Program-made: the position numbers and the translations under genes
NCBI GenBank assembly: GCA_035524335.1
Contig: DATKPE010000057.1
Coordinates: forward strand, 65,860-129,859
Reading direction: 5' to 3'
DNA from: DATKPE01 sp035524335
Lineage (GTDB): Bacteria; Bacteroidota; Ignavibacteria; UBA10030; SZUA-254
Length of the DNA: 64,000 nucleotides
Notes under the pieces: model-generated
Database searches by the model: none
The model's input: only the letters and a program-made list of their open reading frames with translations
What the model was told of the DNA's origin: nothing
Part shown: positions 32,865 to 42,938 of the stretch, one piece after another
How positions within the stretch are numbered: the stretch's first letter is position 1
How the letters are laid out: each line of letters opens with the position of its first letter

Positions 32865-35039
32865 ATGAAAACAACTCTGCGAATTTTACTGGCCGGCCTG
32901 TTCATCCTGGCGATCTTTCCCGCCTGGACTCCACCCGATGAAGGGATGTGGATGCCGACGCAACTCGGCAAGCTTCCCTGGAAGGAGATGGAACGGCACG
33001 GCATGAAGCTCACACCGGCACAGGTGTTCGACTCCTCCGCCACCTGCCTGACCCGGGCGATCGTCCTGCTCCCCGGCGGGACCGGAAGCTTCGTCTCCGC
33101 CAGCGGTCTCATCATCACCAATCATCACATCGCCTTCGGCGGCATCCAGTCGATCAGTTCCGTCCAGGACGATTATCTCAAAAACGGCTTCAATGCCGCC
33201 TCGAAGGATCAGGAACTCTCGCTTCCGAGCTATACCGCCGAGATCGTCACGGACATCACCGACGTGACCGATCAGATCGTCAAAGGGCTGAGCGACACGA
33301 TGAGCGCCACCAGCCGCGCCGAGGCCATCCGGACAGCCTCCCGGGAGATCGAATCTGCGCACCAGAAAAATGCCGACGGCGATACGCAGTTCAGGGTCTC
33401 GGAATTTTTCAACGGTGTCAAATTTTTCCTCTTCCGCACCACCGTTCTGCGCGACATCCGGCTCGTGTACGCGCCTCCCGGCTCGATAGGCAACTACGGA
33501 GGCGAGGTCGACAACTGGATGTGGCCCCGTCACACCGGGGATTTTGCGTTCCTCCGCGCCTACACAGCCCCCGACGGCAAGCACACAGCCTATGCGAAGG
33601 AGAACGTTCCGTACCATCCGACCTCGTTCCTGCCGGTGTCCAAAAAACCGATCGAGGAAAATTCCTTCGCGATGATCATGGGCTTCCCCGGACGGACCTT
33701 CCGGTACCGCACCGCGACGGAAATCCAGCTTTCGAAAGATGAGCTCCTGCCTCTGCAGATGAAACTCTTCAAGGACCGGATGACGATCATCGAGAATGCA
33801 GGGAAAAACAACCGCGCGGTCGAAATCAAATACGCCTCCTCCTACCGGGGGATCGCAAACACGGAGAAGAATATCGAAGGAACCCTCTTCGGCATGACGC
33901 ATTCCGATATCCTCGGAGAACGCCACGCCCGCGAACAGCAGTTCACCGATTTTCTTTCCCACAATCCGGAGCTCGGGAAAAAATACGGCGAAGTCCTCAA
34001 ACAGATCGCCGCTTCGTACGAGAAATACAAGACATTCGACCAGAAACAGATCGTTCTCGGCCAGCTCCTGAGCGGCGTCGGGCTGTTCAGCGTCGCCGCC
34101 AACCTGAACGACCTGGCTGCCAGCTTCAAAAAAGATTCGAGCGGCGCCGACAAACCCTCGGAGGCCAAACTGGCCGAGGTTAAACGCTCCGTGACGAACA
34201 CCTTCAGGAACTACGACCAGGGCGTCGACAGGGAAATGCTGGTCACCCTCCTCTGGGATGCGCTCCAGCTTCCGGCCGATCAGCAGATCGACGTCCTTCG
34301 CCAACGGTTCGGTTCGGGAAAATCGGCGGATGAGCAGAAAGCCGCCGTGAGGGAATTTGCCGATCACCTCTGGAAAGAAACAAAACTCACCTCGCAGGAC
34401 TACGTCACCAGCCTGCTCCAGCGGAGCGCAGACGATATGCGCAGTGACGAGGCGGCGCGGTTCGTCGCCGACCTTCAGAAGGAAAATGCACCGGTGACGG
34501 CCTCCTTCAACAGCTTCAACGCGGGCATGAACCGCCTCCGCTCCAGACTCATCGAAGCCTGGATGGCCTGGAAGGGATCCGACATGTATCCCGACGCCAA
34601 CCGGAGCCTCCGCTTCACCTACGGCACCGTCAAACCGTATCGCCCGCGCGATGCCGTCCGGTACGATTATCTCTCAACCCTGAGCGGCGTGATCGAGAAG
34701 GAAACCGGCGAGGATCCCTTCATCGTCCCGGCCAAACTGCATGACCTCTGGGCAAAAAAGGATTTCGGACCGTATACCGATCCGGCGACACACGACATCC
34801 CTGTGGCGTTTCTTGCGAACCTCGACATCACCGGCGGCAATTCGGGCAGTCCCGTCATGAACGGCAACGGAGAACTGATCGGCGTCGCATTTGACGGCAA
34901 CTGGGAAGCGGTGGTCGGAGATTACCTCTTTGTCGAACCGCTGAACCGCACCATCAGCGTCGATACGCGCTACGTCCTCTTTCTCCTCGACAAATTCTCA
35001 AACGCGAAAAACATCCTCGACGAGCTGGTAATCCGATAA
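32865..35039 (+). CDS. S46 family dipeptidyl-peptidase, DPP7-like
   Basis: A 724-aa secreted protein with a signal peptide (residues 1-19) followed by PDEGMW, typical of S46. The triad is visible as TNHH (catalytic His in SGLIITNHHIAFGG), the Asp in NYGGEVDNWMWPRHTGDFAFL, and Ser in DITGGNSGSPVMN. The region after the Ser reads IGVAFDGNWEAV. The FDG at the position of the specificity residue matches DPP7 (hydrophobic P1), whereas DPP11 has Arg there. It trims dipeptides from the N-terminus of oligopeptides in the periplasm or outside. It ends at a strong terminator (35064-35095). These peptidases are typical of amino-acid- and peptide-using FCB bacteria. Confidence 0.93.
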   Translation: MKTTLRILLAGLFILAIFPAWTPPDEGMWMPTQLGKLPWKEMERHGMKLTPAQVFDSSATCLTRAIVLLPGGTGSFVSASGLIITNHHIAFGGIQSISSVQDDYLKNGFNAASKDQELSLPSYTAEIVTDITDVTDQIVKGLSDTMSATSRAEAIRTASREIESAHQKNADGDTQFRVSEFFNGVKFFLFRTTVLRDIRLVYAPPGSIGNYGGEVDNWMWPRHTGDFAFLRAYTAPDGKHTAYAKENVPYHPTSFLPVSKKPIEENSFAMIMGFPGRTFRYRTATEIQLSKDELLPLQMKLFKDRMTIIENAGKNNRAVEIKYASSYRGIANTEKNIEGTLFGMTHSDILGERHAREQQFTDFLSHNPELGKKYGEVLKQIAASYEKYKTFDQKQIVLGQLLSGVGLFSVAANLNDLAASFKKDSSGADKPSEAKLAEVKRSVTNTFRNYDQGVDREMLVTLLWDALQLPADQQIDVLRQRFGSGKSADEQKAAVREFADHLWKETKLTSQDYVTSLLQRSADDMRSDEAARFVADLQKENAPVTASFNSFNAGMNRLRSRLIEAWMAWKGSDMYPDANRSLRFTYGTVKPYRPRDAVRYDYLSTLSGVIEKETGEDPFIVPAKLHDLWAKKDFGPYTDPATHDIPVAFLANLDITGGNSGSPVMNGNGELIGVAFDGNWEAVVGDYLFVEPLNRTISVDTRYVLFLLDKFSNAKNILDELVIR

Positions 35040-35063
35040 CCTGATGTTATTGAAGGAATTCCG

Positions 35064-35095
35064 AACCTCCGGGATATGCTCCCGGAGGTTTTTTT
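35064..35095 (+). terminator. Intrinsic terminator of the S46 peptidase gene
   Basis: A perfect 10-bp stem (AACCTCCGGG / CCCGGAGGTT) with a 7-nt loop, continuing into a run of seven T. It lies 24 nt after the stop. Confidence 0.9.
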
Positions 35096-35156
35096 ATTCT
35101 CCCCGTTTACCTTCACTTGCTAGTTCATTAAATTCTGATTAATATTCTCACTGAGC

Positions 35157-35186
35157 TTGATTTTGCCCGCCGGCCGGCCGTATATT
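35157..35186 (+). promoter_or_regulatory. Candidate promoter of the SdrD-repeat gene
   Basis: TTGATT (35157-35162), an 18-bp spacer containing CCGGCCGGCCG, and TATATT (35181-35186). The transcript would start about 90 nt before the ATG. Confidence 0.55.
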
Positions 35187-35277
35187 ATATCTGCACGGGA
35201 ACCGATCCCGTCGCGTCACCTCGCACATCGCAAATTCTGAACATGGCCATCATCCACCACAATCCAGAGAGGTCCGT

Positions 35278-38200
35278 ATGAAAGCTTCCCTTACACCGTT
35301 CTTCATCACGTTCCGTCGCCGCGTTCCCGCCTTCGGACTGGTCATGCTCATCGCATGTCTGTGGATCCTGCCCGTGACGATGTCCGCCGGAACATCCGAC
35401 TATAAGATCCGGGAGCGGCAGATCCGCGCCGCAGAACAACTGCGCGAACATGCCCAGAGCGTCAAAAAGGAAATCGCACGCCAGAAAGCGCGCGCACAGA
35501 ACGGGTATAAGCCCGACGTCGGCATCACCCTCAATCCCAACAGCGTCACCTCGTCGCACATCTTCTTCTATGACGATTTCGACGCGAATACGCACGCATG
35601 GTCGACACAGCTTCTGAACGGCACAACCGATAACCTCTGGCATCTCACCACGACCTCCTCCACGTCGCCCACGCACAGTTACTGGCTCGGCATCGAAGGG
35701 CAGGGAAATTACAACACCGGGAGGCGGATCAGCAATGCGCTTGTCTCTCCCCCCATCAGCCTTGCGGGGGCAACCGGCGCGGTAAAGCTCCTCTTTACCG
35801 AAAACTATTTCACCGAACTCGGATGGGACTACTGCATGGTCGACGTTTCGACCGACGGCACGACCTGGACCCATCTGCGGGGCGGCTACGGGTCCGCGCC
35901 TTCCGGCGACGGCAACGGCTGGCAGGTCGCCACGCTCGATCTCTCCGCCTATGCGAATCAGACCATCAGCATCCGTTTTTATTTTGACACCGGTGACTCG
36001 ATCCTCAACGCCTTCACCGGCTGGTATGTCGACGACATCGTGATCTTCGATCAGGGCGGCGTCGTGATGGGAAGAAAATTCTTCGACGTGAACAACAACA
36101 GCCAGAAGGATCCCGGCGAACGGGGCGTGAAAGACTGGATGGTCACCGCCTCAGGCCCGATCACGATGCGGGCAAAGACAAACTACCGGGGACATTACGC
36201 CATGGAACTCCCCCTCGGATCGTATACCGTCGCCGAGACGTTCGAACCGAACTGGACGCAGACCTTCCCGATCGCCGGAACCTACAATGTGAATCTTGCG
36301 ACGACGGATTCGGTGATCGACAGCATCTGGTTCGGGAACTACATCCAGGCCAGCTTCATCAACGGGGTGGTTTTCAACGATCTCAATAACAACGGAGTCC
36401 ATGATGCGGGCGACACGCTCCTGGCGAACTGGAAAATTCTTCTCTGCGACACCAGCGGGAACGTGCTCGACTACGATTATTCCGATTCCCTCGGGCAATA
36501 CCAGCTCTACATCTATCAGCCGGGCACGTACGTTGTGCGCGAAGTCGAAAAGGCCGGCTGGCTGGAGACGCTTCCGACATCCGGATCGTACACGATCACG
36601 ATCCCGAACCTCCATACAGTTTCCGACAGCAATAATTTCGGGGATTTCTATTCACCACTCACGAACTCGATCCTGGGCGAAACATTCAACGACCGCAACC
36701 GCAACCATCTGCTCGATGCAGGGGAAGTTGGGGCCGGCGGCTTCACCGTCCAGCTCTGGCGCAAAGGGAACGGCGTAAACTATTCGCTCTACAAACAGAA
36801 AGTAACCGATTCGAGCGGCCTTTATCAGTTCCTCAGCGTCCCGGCGGACACCTACAAGGTCAAGGAGGTTCCGCTCGAGGGATGGTGGCAGTCGATGCCC
36901 GATTCGAACTATCCGGTCATCCTCGCCTCCGGCGCGACGCTCGATTCTCTCGATTTCGGGAGCTATGAAATCGCCCCCGGGTCGGTGAGCGGAATGAGCT
37001 TCCACGACCGGAACAGCAACGGCATTCCGGATTCTGCGGAGGAGGGTCTTTCGGGCTGGCACATCATTCTGAACGGGACGACCTATTTCAACAAAGCCGA
37101 GAACCAGTCGGCCTATACCGACGGGAGCGGCGGATACACCATCGGCAACCTCTGGCCGGGGACGTACACCGTTTCGGAGGTGTGGAAGAACGGATGGACG
37201 CAGACTTATCCGTTCAACCAGGGGGTGAACACGGTGGCGCTCGGACCGGAGGAAACCCGGACCGGTGTCAATTTCGGAAACGTCGACAGCGTCTATCTCG
37301 GTCTCTTCCGGACTTTCACCGTCGATTCGCTTGCGTACGCGGTCGACCTGAAAGGGGCGCACAAGCCGATCGCGCCGAAGAATATCTATTCCGAGTTCAC
37401 CTTCGTCATTCACAACGGGTATCCCGATTCGTGCATATCCGTCACGGCGTCGCTCTCCCTGCCGTACGTCCCAGGATCGATCACCGTTTCGAAACCGGGG
37501 AATTTCCACGATCTCGGTGGGAAGTTCAAGAAATTCGAGTTCGATTTCAGTACGGACCTCGCGGCGTCCGACAGCGTCATGATTCACGGGCGCACATTGA
37601 AGCTGAAACCGGAAACGGTCACGGCGACGCTGAAACTGAAAGACAGCGCAAAGGCCAAATCCTCCCCGCCGTCCGGGATCGTCACCGTTTACCGGCTTCC
37701 GATGCCCGATGCGGTGAACGTCCTGCAGGGACTGGGCCCGGTGAGGGTCGGCCTCGGCGGACCGCACAGCGTCGTGCAGGCGACCTACAAGGATGTCATC
37801 AAGTCGCTCTTTGATGCGCACCACGGCGTGCACACCGGCGACGCCCGCTGTCTCGACAAGTTCAGCAGCAAGCAGTCGATCAAGAAACAGCAGCCTTCCC
37901 TCCCGCCGACGAAGCAGAACAACAAGCTGTTCGCCGAGATGGACGCGCTCAGGATCAACATCATGGCGAGCGACGTCGGACTCATCCCGGGCGGCTTCGG
38001 CAATCTGGTGTATGATGAAGGAACGGGCTCTGCCAATCCGATGAATGGCCTCACGATCCGGGAAATCGCCGCGAAAGCCGACACCTTCATGTCATCCTAC
38101 AAGGACACGATCGGCAAGATGGCGTGCGCGATGCCGGGCGATTTCAACATGCTTCCGGAAACACTCTATACGAAACTCCGGAACATCGACGCCGCGTTCT

Positions 38201-38655
38201 CGGGCGCCATCGATACGGTGCAGTGGAGCGGCAGTCTCGCGGAACTGGAACTGAAGGGCGTCCGGAAACTCGGCGACGTCGGCTTCCTCCGGTTCGATTC
38301 GGCGCGGATCCAGCCGGCGGCGTTCGCGTCACGCGCCATCGTCGAGATACCGCGGACGTTCACGCTCTATCAGAACTATCCGAATCCGTTCAATCCGACC
38401 ACGACGCTGTCATTCTTCCTGGTCAACCCGGCCGTCGTCACGCTGAAAATCTATAACATGCTCGGGCAGGAAGTCGCGACAGCGATCGACCGGCAGAGCA
38501 TGGATTACGGCGAGCAGGAGGTGGTTTTCGACGCGAGCCGGTTTGCCTCCGGCGTCTATTTCTATCAGTTGAAGGCGGAAGTCCGGGCGGATGCGGACAA
38601 CGGTGTGGCGGCGCAGACCTTCACCTCGGTGAAGAAAATGGTGCTCGTGAAATAA
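35278..38655 (+). CDS. SdrD-B-repeat protein with type IX secretion C-terminal domain
   Basis: A 1125-aa protein. A signal/anchor segment covers about residues 18-38. A charged helical stretch follows, then a carbohydrate-binding-like beta-sandwich (about 90-255, FYDDFDANTHAWS...GWYVDDIVIFD). Four SdrD B-like modules, at about 260, 356, 463 and 567, each start with a G-x-F-x-D-x-N-x-N-G...D-GE calcium-type loop. A unique Lys-rich region (about 680-1000, KSIKKQQPSLPPTKQ) precedes a Por sorting domain with YQNYPNPFNPTTTLSFF near residue 1030, ending FTSVKKMVLVK. Such domains direct outer-membrane transport by the type IX system and then surface release or attachment. An AGAGAGG site precedes the ATG. 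Ligand and role are unknown. Confidence 0.9.
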   Translation: MKASLTPFFITFRRRVPAFGLVMLIACLWILPVTMSAGTSDYKIRERQIRAAEQLREHAQSVKKEIARQKARAQNGYKPDVGITLNPNSVTSSHIFFYDDFDANTHAWSTQLLNGTTDNLWHLTTTSSTSPTHSYWLGIEGQGNYNTGRRISNALVSPPISLAGATGAVKLLFTENYFTELGWDYCMVDVSTDGTTWTHLRGGYGSAPSGDGNGWQVATLDLSAYANQTISIRFYFDTGDSILNAFTGWYVDDIVIFDQGGVVMGRKFFDVNNNSQKDPGERGVKDWMVTASGPITMRAKTNYRGHYAMELPLGSYTVAETFEPNWTQTFPIAGTYNVNLATTDSVIDSIWFGNYIQASFINGVVFNDLNNNGVHDAGDTLLANWKILLCDTSGNVLDYDYSDSLGQYQLYIYQPGTYVVREVEKAGWLETLPTSGSYTITIPNLHTVSDSNNFGDFYSPLTNSILGETFNDRNRNHLLDAGEVGAGGFTVQLWRKGNGVNYSLYKQKVTDSSGLYQFLSVPADTYKVKEVPLEGWWQSMPDSNYPVILASGATLDSLDFGSYEIAPGSVSGMSFHDRNSNGIPDSAEEGLSGWHIILNGTTYFNKAENQSAYTDGSGGYTIGNLWPGTYTVSEVWKNGWTQTYPFNQGVNTVALGPEETRTGVNFGNVDSVYLGLFRTFTVDSLAYAVDLKGAHKPIAPKNIYSEFTFVIHNGYPDSCISVTASLSLPYVPGSITVSKPGNFHDLGGKFKKFEFDFSTDLAASDSVMIHGRTLKLKPETVTATLKLKDSAKAKSSPPSGIVTVYRLPMPDAVNVLQGLGPVRVGLGGPHSVVQATYKDVIKSLFDAHHGVHTGDARCLDKFSSKQSIKKQQPSLPPTKQNNKLFAEMDALRINIMASDVGLIPGGFGNLVYDEGTGSANPMNGLTIREIAAKADTFMSSYKDTIGKMACAMPGDFNMLPETLYTKLRNIDAAFSGAIDTVQWSGSLAELELKGVRKLGDVGFLRFDSARIQPAAFASRAIVEIPRTFTLYQNYPNPFNPTTTLSFFLVNPAVVTLKIYNMLGQEVATAIDRQSMDYGEQEVVFDASRFASGVYFYQLKAEVRADADNGVAAQTFTSVKKMVLVK

Positions 38656-38675
38656 CGAGAGGAGTAATAACGCTG

Positions 38676-38710
38676 AAAGCCGGCTCCCGAACGGGGCCGG
38701 CTTTTTTTTT
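38676..38710 (+). terminator. Intrinsic terminator of the SdrD-repeat gene
   Basis: AAAGCCGGC / GCCGGCTTT with an inner CCCG/CGGG pair and a nine-base T-run. It is 20 nt after the stop. Confidence 0.9.
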
Positions 38711-38731
38711 GCGCCTCCGGAGTATCGTCCG

Positions 38732-39868
38732 TCAGTTGAGGCGTTTCCGGAAACGGGCGATCGAGAGGGTGAGCACGGCCACGCCGATCAGAAAAAGCAT
38801 GAGCGCCTGCGGCCAGAGCTCGGCAATGCCGGAACCCTTCAGGAAAATCGCCCGGTCGATCTCGAGAAAGTACCGGAGCGGGATGAGATAGGTCAGATAC
38901 CGGATCCACCCCGGCATGTTTTCGATGGGAAAGGCGAACCCGGAGAGAAACATGAACGGCATGAAGAAGAAAAACTGCGCGATCATCATCGCCTGCTGCT
39001 GCGATTTTGCGACGGTCGAGATGAACAGCCCCAGGCCGAGGGTTGTCAGAATGAAGAGACCTGACAGACCGAAGAGAAGAGGCACACTGCCGACCAGCGG
39101 GACCTGGAACCAGTACCGGGCGATCGCCAGAACTGCCGCCACATCGACGAAGCCGATGAGTGTGAACGGAATCAGCTTTCCGAGAATCAGCTGGTAAGGC
39201 TTGATCGGCGTGACCAGAAGCTGTTCGAGCGTGCCGATTTCCTTCTCCTTCACGACCCCGAGGGAGGTGAGCGTCATCGTGATGATCATCAGGACGAGCG
39301 CGACGACCCCGGGGACCATGAAATGCGAGCTCTTGAGGTCGGGGTTGAACCAGATCCGTGGCACCGGAACGATCGCGCCGATCCCCCTGCCCGTCCGGTA
39401 CGCCGGGGAGCTGAGGAGAATATCCCCGGAATAGGTCGCCACGATCTGGGTGGAATAGCCGAGGATGACGCTGGCGGTATTGGCGTCCGTCCCGTCGAGA
39501 ATCATCTGGATCCGGACCGGCGTGTGCATCAGAAGATCGTTGCCGAATTTCACCGGGATCACCAGGATCACCGAGGCCCGGCCCCGTTCGATCAGCGGAT
39601 CTCCCTCTTCCGGGGTCATCACGCTGTACCGCTCCGTGAAGTATCCCGAGTTGGTGAACGCCCTGACGAACGCGCGGCTGTCCGCGGTCCGGTCCTGATC
39701 GCAGACCACCATGTTGATATTGGTGATATCGGTCGTTGCGGCATAGCCCAGGAGGAGCACCTGCAGGACGGGCGCCATGATCGACACGGCCAGCATCCGA
39801 CGGTCCTGCCGGATCTGGTAAAATTCCTTCCGGATGATCTCCCGGATGACCGCGATCCCGGTTCTCAT
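38732..39868 (-). CDS. ABC-2 type exporter permease (YbhR-like)
   Basis: A 378-aa protein with one N-terminal TM (about residues 25-43), a large periplasmic domain (about 45-175) and five more TMs from 178 to the end, the ABC2_membrane_3 layout. Motifs include ILDGTDANTASVILGYS in the periplasmic loop and EKEIGTLEQLLVTPIKPYQLILGKLIPF between TM2 and TM3. It is the last gene of the six-gene exporter operon. It overlaps the paralogous permease by 4 bases and probably pairs with it as a heterodimer. Substrate unknown; drugs, dyes or lipids are exported by relatives. Confidence 0.9.
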   Translation of the reverse strand: MRTGIAVIREIIRKEFYQIRQDRRMLAVSIMAPVLQVLLLGYAATTDITNINMVVCDQDRTADSRAFVRAFTNSGYFTERYSVMTPEEGDPLIERGRASVILVIPVKFGNDLLMHTPVRIQMILDGTDANTASVILGYSTQIVATYSGDILLSSPAYRTGRGIGAIVPVPRIWFNPDLKSSHFMVPGVVALVLMIITMTLTSLGVVKEKEIGTLEQLLVTPIKPYQLILGKLIPFTLIGFVDVAAVLAIARYWFQVPLVGSVPLLFGLSGLFILTTLGLGLFISTVAKSQQQAMMIAQFFFFMPFMFLSGFAFPIENMPGWIRYLTYLIPLRYFLEIDRAIFLKGSGIAELWPQALMLFLIGVAVLTLSIARFRKRLN

Positions 39869-40998
39869 ACGCTCTGCTTCCTCATCCGGGCGATGCTCAC
39901 CCCCAGCATGACGGCGGCAAAAAGACCCATCAGGGCGAACTGATCCCAGACCGCGGCGAAGCCGACGCCCTTCAGCATGACCCCCCGGACAACGACCAGA
40001 AAATATTTGTTGACCGCCAGGTAGGAGAGTACCTGAAGGACGACCGGCATGTTGGCCACGGGAAAGACAAAGCCCGACAGGAGAAACGACGGCAGGAGCG
40101 ATGAAAAAACGGAAATCATGAACGCCACCTGCTGGGAATCCGTCACGGTCGATATGAGGAGACCCTGTCCCAGCGCGCCGACGATAATGATGAAAATGCC
40201 CGAGTAGAGGACGAAAAGACTTCCCCTGACGGAGATGTCGAAGAGGAGGTACCCGAGGATGAGGATCATCGTCGCCGCGATAAGGCTGATCAGCAGATAC
40301 GGAATCGTCTTGCCGATGATCACCTGGATCGGACGGAGCGGCGAAACCATGATCTGCTCCATCGTTCCGCGTTCCTTTTCCCGGACGACGGTCATCGAGG
40401 TCGAGACGACCGCGGTCAGGACGAGGATGAACCCGATGAGCCCCGGGACGAGATACCGGGATGAAATCAGGTCGGGATTGTACCAGACGCGCGGTTCAAA
40501 ATCGACGGGAAGGAATTCGGTTCCTCCGCGCCGCTGATACGCCGCCAGTGTGATGCGGGTGGAATATTCCACGGTGAGGCGGGAGGCGTTCACCACCGCC
40601 TGCCCCGCGGTGTTGGCGTCGGTCCCGTCGACGAGAATCTGCACCTCGACGTTCCGTCCGGCGAGAAGCTCCTGGCCGAAGCGGACCGGCACGACGACGG
40701 CGATCCGGGCCCGGCTGTGCAGGAACGACGACTCGATCTCCCCGTAGCCCGACACGTCCCCCTGATAGTCGAAATATTCGGAGTTCTTGAACTTCTCCAG
40801 GAACGCCCGGCTCTCCCCCGTTTTATTCTGGTCGAAAATGAGAAGCGGGACGTGTTTGACGTCGAAGTTGAGGGCGAATCCGACGAAGACGATCAGCAGG
40901 GCCGGAAGCCCGAGAAGCATGCCGAGCGATGTGGGATCGCGCCGGATCTGCCGGAGCTCCTTGATCACCACCGGCCGGAGAAGACGGACCAGGTTCAT
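39865..40998 (-). CDS. ABC-2 type exporter permease (YbhS-like)
   Basis: A 377-aa protein with the same 1+5 TM layout as the next gene. The periplasmic domain contains VQILVDGTDANTAGQAVVN, which is similar to that of the paralogue. The cytoplasmic loop carries EKERGTMEQIMVSPLRPIQVIIGKTIPY. The two permeases are paralogous and together would form the membrane core served by the two ATPases. ATG overlaps the stop of the ATPase gene by 4 bases. Confidence 0.9.
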   Translation of the reverse strand: MNLVRLLRPVVIKELRQIRRDPTSLGMLLGLPALLIVFVGFALNFDVKHVPLLIFDQNKTGESRAFLEKFKNSEYFDYQGDVSGYGEIESSFLHSRARIAVVVPVRFGQELLAGRNVEVQILVDGTDANTAGQAVVNASRLTVEYSTRITLAAYQRRGGTEFLPVDFEPRVWYNPDLISSRYLVPGLIGFILVLTAVVSTSMTVVREKERGTMEQIMVSPLRPIQVIIGKTIPYLLISLIAATMILILGYLLFDISVRGSLFVLYSGIFIIIVGALGQGLLISTVTDSQQVAFMISVFSSLLPSFLLSGFVFPVANMPVVLQVLSYLAVNKYFLVVVRGVMLKGVGFAAVWDQFALMGLFAAVMLGVSIARMRKQSV

Positions 40999-41960
40999 GC
41001 GGCAGCCTCCTGCGGCCGGGACCCTGCCGCCTCTTTGTCAAGCAGATAGAGGAAGACATCTTCGAGCGACGGGACGATCCGTTCGATCCGGTCGGCAACG
41101 ATCGCATGTTCCGCGAGCGCCTCGCGGATGAGCCGGATTCCCTCCTCTTCCGCGCCCACCATCACATGGAGTTTCGTCCCGAACACGGAGGTTTCATGGG
41201 CCCACGGCCGGCGGCGGATGAGTTCAAGAGCGTCGACGACCTGTTCCTGAAGGAGCGACACTTCCAGGATCGGTTCGGAGATGTAGCGGGTTTTGAGCTC
41301 TACCGGACTGCCGGCGGCGATCAGCCGGCCTGCGTTGATCAGGATGATGTCGTTGCAGTATTCGGCCTCGTCGAGGAAATGGGTCGTCACGAGGACCGTG
41401 ATCCCTTCCGCCGAGAGTCTGTTGATCAGCTCCCAGAAGTTGCGCCGTGAGATCGGATCGACGCCCCCGGTCGGCTCGTCGAGAAACACGATCTGCGGCT
41501 GGTGGAGGATCGCGCACCCGAGCGCGAGCCGCTGTTTCCAGCCGCCGGAAAGGGTCCGGGTGAGGCTCGACTCCCGCCCCCGGAGATCGGCCATCTTGAG
41601 GACCCAGGCGAGCCGTTCATTGAGACGGTGGTTGCCGAGGCCATAGATCCCTCCGTAGAAGCGGATGTTCTGTTCGACGGTGAGATCGTCGTAGAGAGAA
41701 AAACGCTGGGACATGTAGCCGATGTTGAGCTTCACCTGTTCGGTCTGCGAGACGATATCGAAGCCGCCGACCCGTCCGGTGCCGGATGTCGGCTGGAGGA
41801 GCCCGCAGAGCATGCGGATGGTGGTTGATTTTCCGGCGCCATTCGCGCCGAGAAACCCGAAAATTTCACCGCGACGGACGGTAAAGCTGATATGGTCGAC
41901 GGCGGTGAAACTGCCGAACACTTTTGTCAGCCCGGTAACCTCGATGGCGTGTTCGGACAT
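40995..41960 (-). CDS. ABC transporter ATPase (second half of a YbhF-like pair)
   Basis: A 321-aa ATPase with Walker A GANGAGKSTT, Q-loop, signature LSGGWKQRLALG and Walker B IVFLDEPTGGVD, followed by a C-terminal 90-residue domain usual in DrrA/CcmA-like exporters (RRPWAHETSVF). It hydrolyses ATP to drive the permeases. In E. coli YbhF the two ATPase domains are fused in one chain. Here they are separate genes lying 3 bp apart. Confidence 0.92.
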   Translation of the reverse strand: MSEHAIEVTGLTKVFGSFTAVDHISFTVRRGEIFGFLGANGAGKSTTIRMLCGLLQPTSGTGRVGGFDIVSQTEQVKLNIGYMSQRFSLYDDLTVEQNIRFYGGIYGLGNHRLNERLAWVLKMADLRGRESSLTRTLSGGWKQRLALGCAILHQPQIVFLDEPTGGVDPISRRNFWELINRLSAEGITVLVTTHFLDEAEYCNDIILINAGRLIAAGSPVELKTRYISEPILEVSLLQEQVVDALELIRRRPWAHETSVFGTKLHVMVGAEEEGIRLIREALAEHAIVADRIERIVPSLEDVFLYLLDKEAAGSRPQEAAA

Positions 41961-41963
41961 GGA

Positions 41964-42938
41964 TCAGGACACCCCCGCCGTTTCCGGCTGATGTTCGAGA
42001 AGATAGATGAAGACATTTTCGAGGGACGGGCGGATGATCCGGCGGCCGTCGATCCTGATTCCCGCATCCCGGAGGAGAAGTTCGAGCGGCGGGAGATCGG
42101 CGGCGGCCCTGTCGACGATCACGTTGATGCGGTCGCCGAACGCCTGAACGTCCCGTGTGGCCGGCTGTCCCTTCAGGAGAGCGTAGGCGTCCCGCACCCT
42201 GTCGACGATCAGCTCCGCCACATCGCCGGCCATGAGACCCTTGATGTTCGCCGGTGTGTCGACCCTCAGCACCGCCCCGCGGTGCATGAGGGCGATGCGG
42301 CTGCAGCGTTCCGCCTCATCGAGATAAGGCGTGCTCATGACGATGGTGATTCCCTCCTTCTGGAGGCTCTGGAGGATCTTCCAGAAATCCCGGCGGGATA
42401 CCGGATCGACGCCTGTCGTCGGCTCGTCGAGGAAGATGAGTTTCGGGGTGTGGATGAGGGTGCAGGCGAGCGCAAGCTTCTGCTTCATGCCACCGGAGAG
42501 GCGTTCGGCAAGACGGTCGCGAAACGGGGTGAGCCGGGTAAATTCCAGCAGTTCATCCCGCCGGGCGTGGTAATCGTAGACATTGTTGATCTCTGCGAAG
42601 AACTCTATGTTCTCGTCGACAGTGAGATCCCCGTAGAGCGAAAAGCGCTGGGAGAGGTATCCGATCTCCCGCTTGATGAGGTCGGTTTCCCGCCGGAGAT
42701 CCCGCCCGAGGACCACCGCCGACCCTCCGCCCGGGGCCAGGATGCCGCAGAGCATCCGGATCAGCGTTGTTTTTCCGGCGCCGTCGGGGCCGATAATGCC
42801 GAACATCTCCCCCGCACGGACCGAGAAGCTCACTCCCGCCACGGCGGCAATCTGCCCGAACGTGCGGGAGAGATTCTCTATCCTGATCGATTCTTCCTGC
42901 ACGGCGGGTTCAGGCTCCGGAGGCGGTGACGCTGGCAT
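41964..42938 (-). CDS. ABC transporter ATPase (first half of a YbhF-like pair)
   Basis: A 324-aa ATPase with Walker A GPDGAGKTT (an Asp in place of the common Asn), signature LSGGMKQKLALA, Walker B IFLDEPTTGVD and a C-terminal accessory domain. ATG 42938 lies 29 bases inside the membrane fusion protein gene and is followed by a proline-rich lead (PASPPPEPEPAVQ). The open frame upstream of it is a shadow of that gene. It shares about the same layout as the next ATPase and probably forms a heterodimer with it. Confidence 0.88.
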   Translation of the reverse strand: MPASPPPEPEPAVQEESIRIENLSRTFGQIAAVAGVSFSVRAGEMFGIIGPDGAGKTTLIRMLCGILAPGGGSAVVLGRDLRRETDLIKREIGYLSQRFSLYGDLTVDENIEFFAEINNVYDYHARRDELLEFTRLTPFRDRLAERLSGGMKQKLALACTLIHTPKLIFLDEPTTGVDPVSRRDFWKILQSLQKEGITIVMSTPYLDEAERCSRIALMHRGAVLRVDTPANIKGLMAGDVAELIVDRVRDAYALLKGQPATRDVQAFGDRINVIVDRAAADLPPLELLLRDAGIRIDGRRIIRPSLENVFIYLLEHQPETAGVS

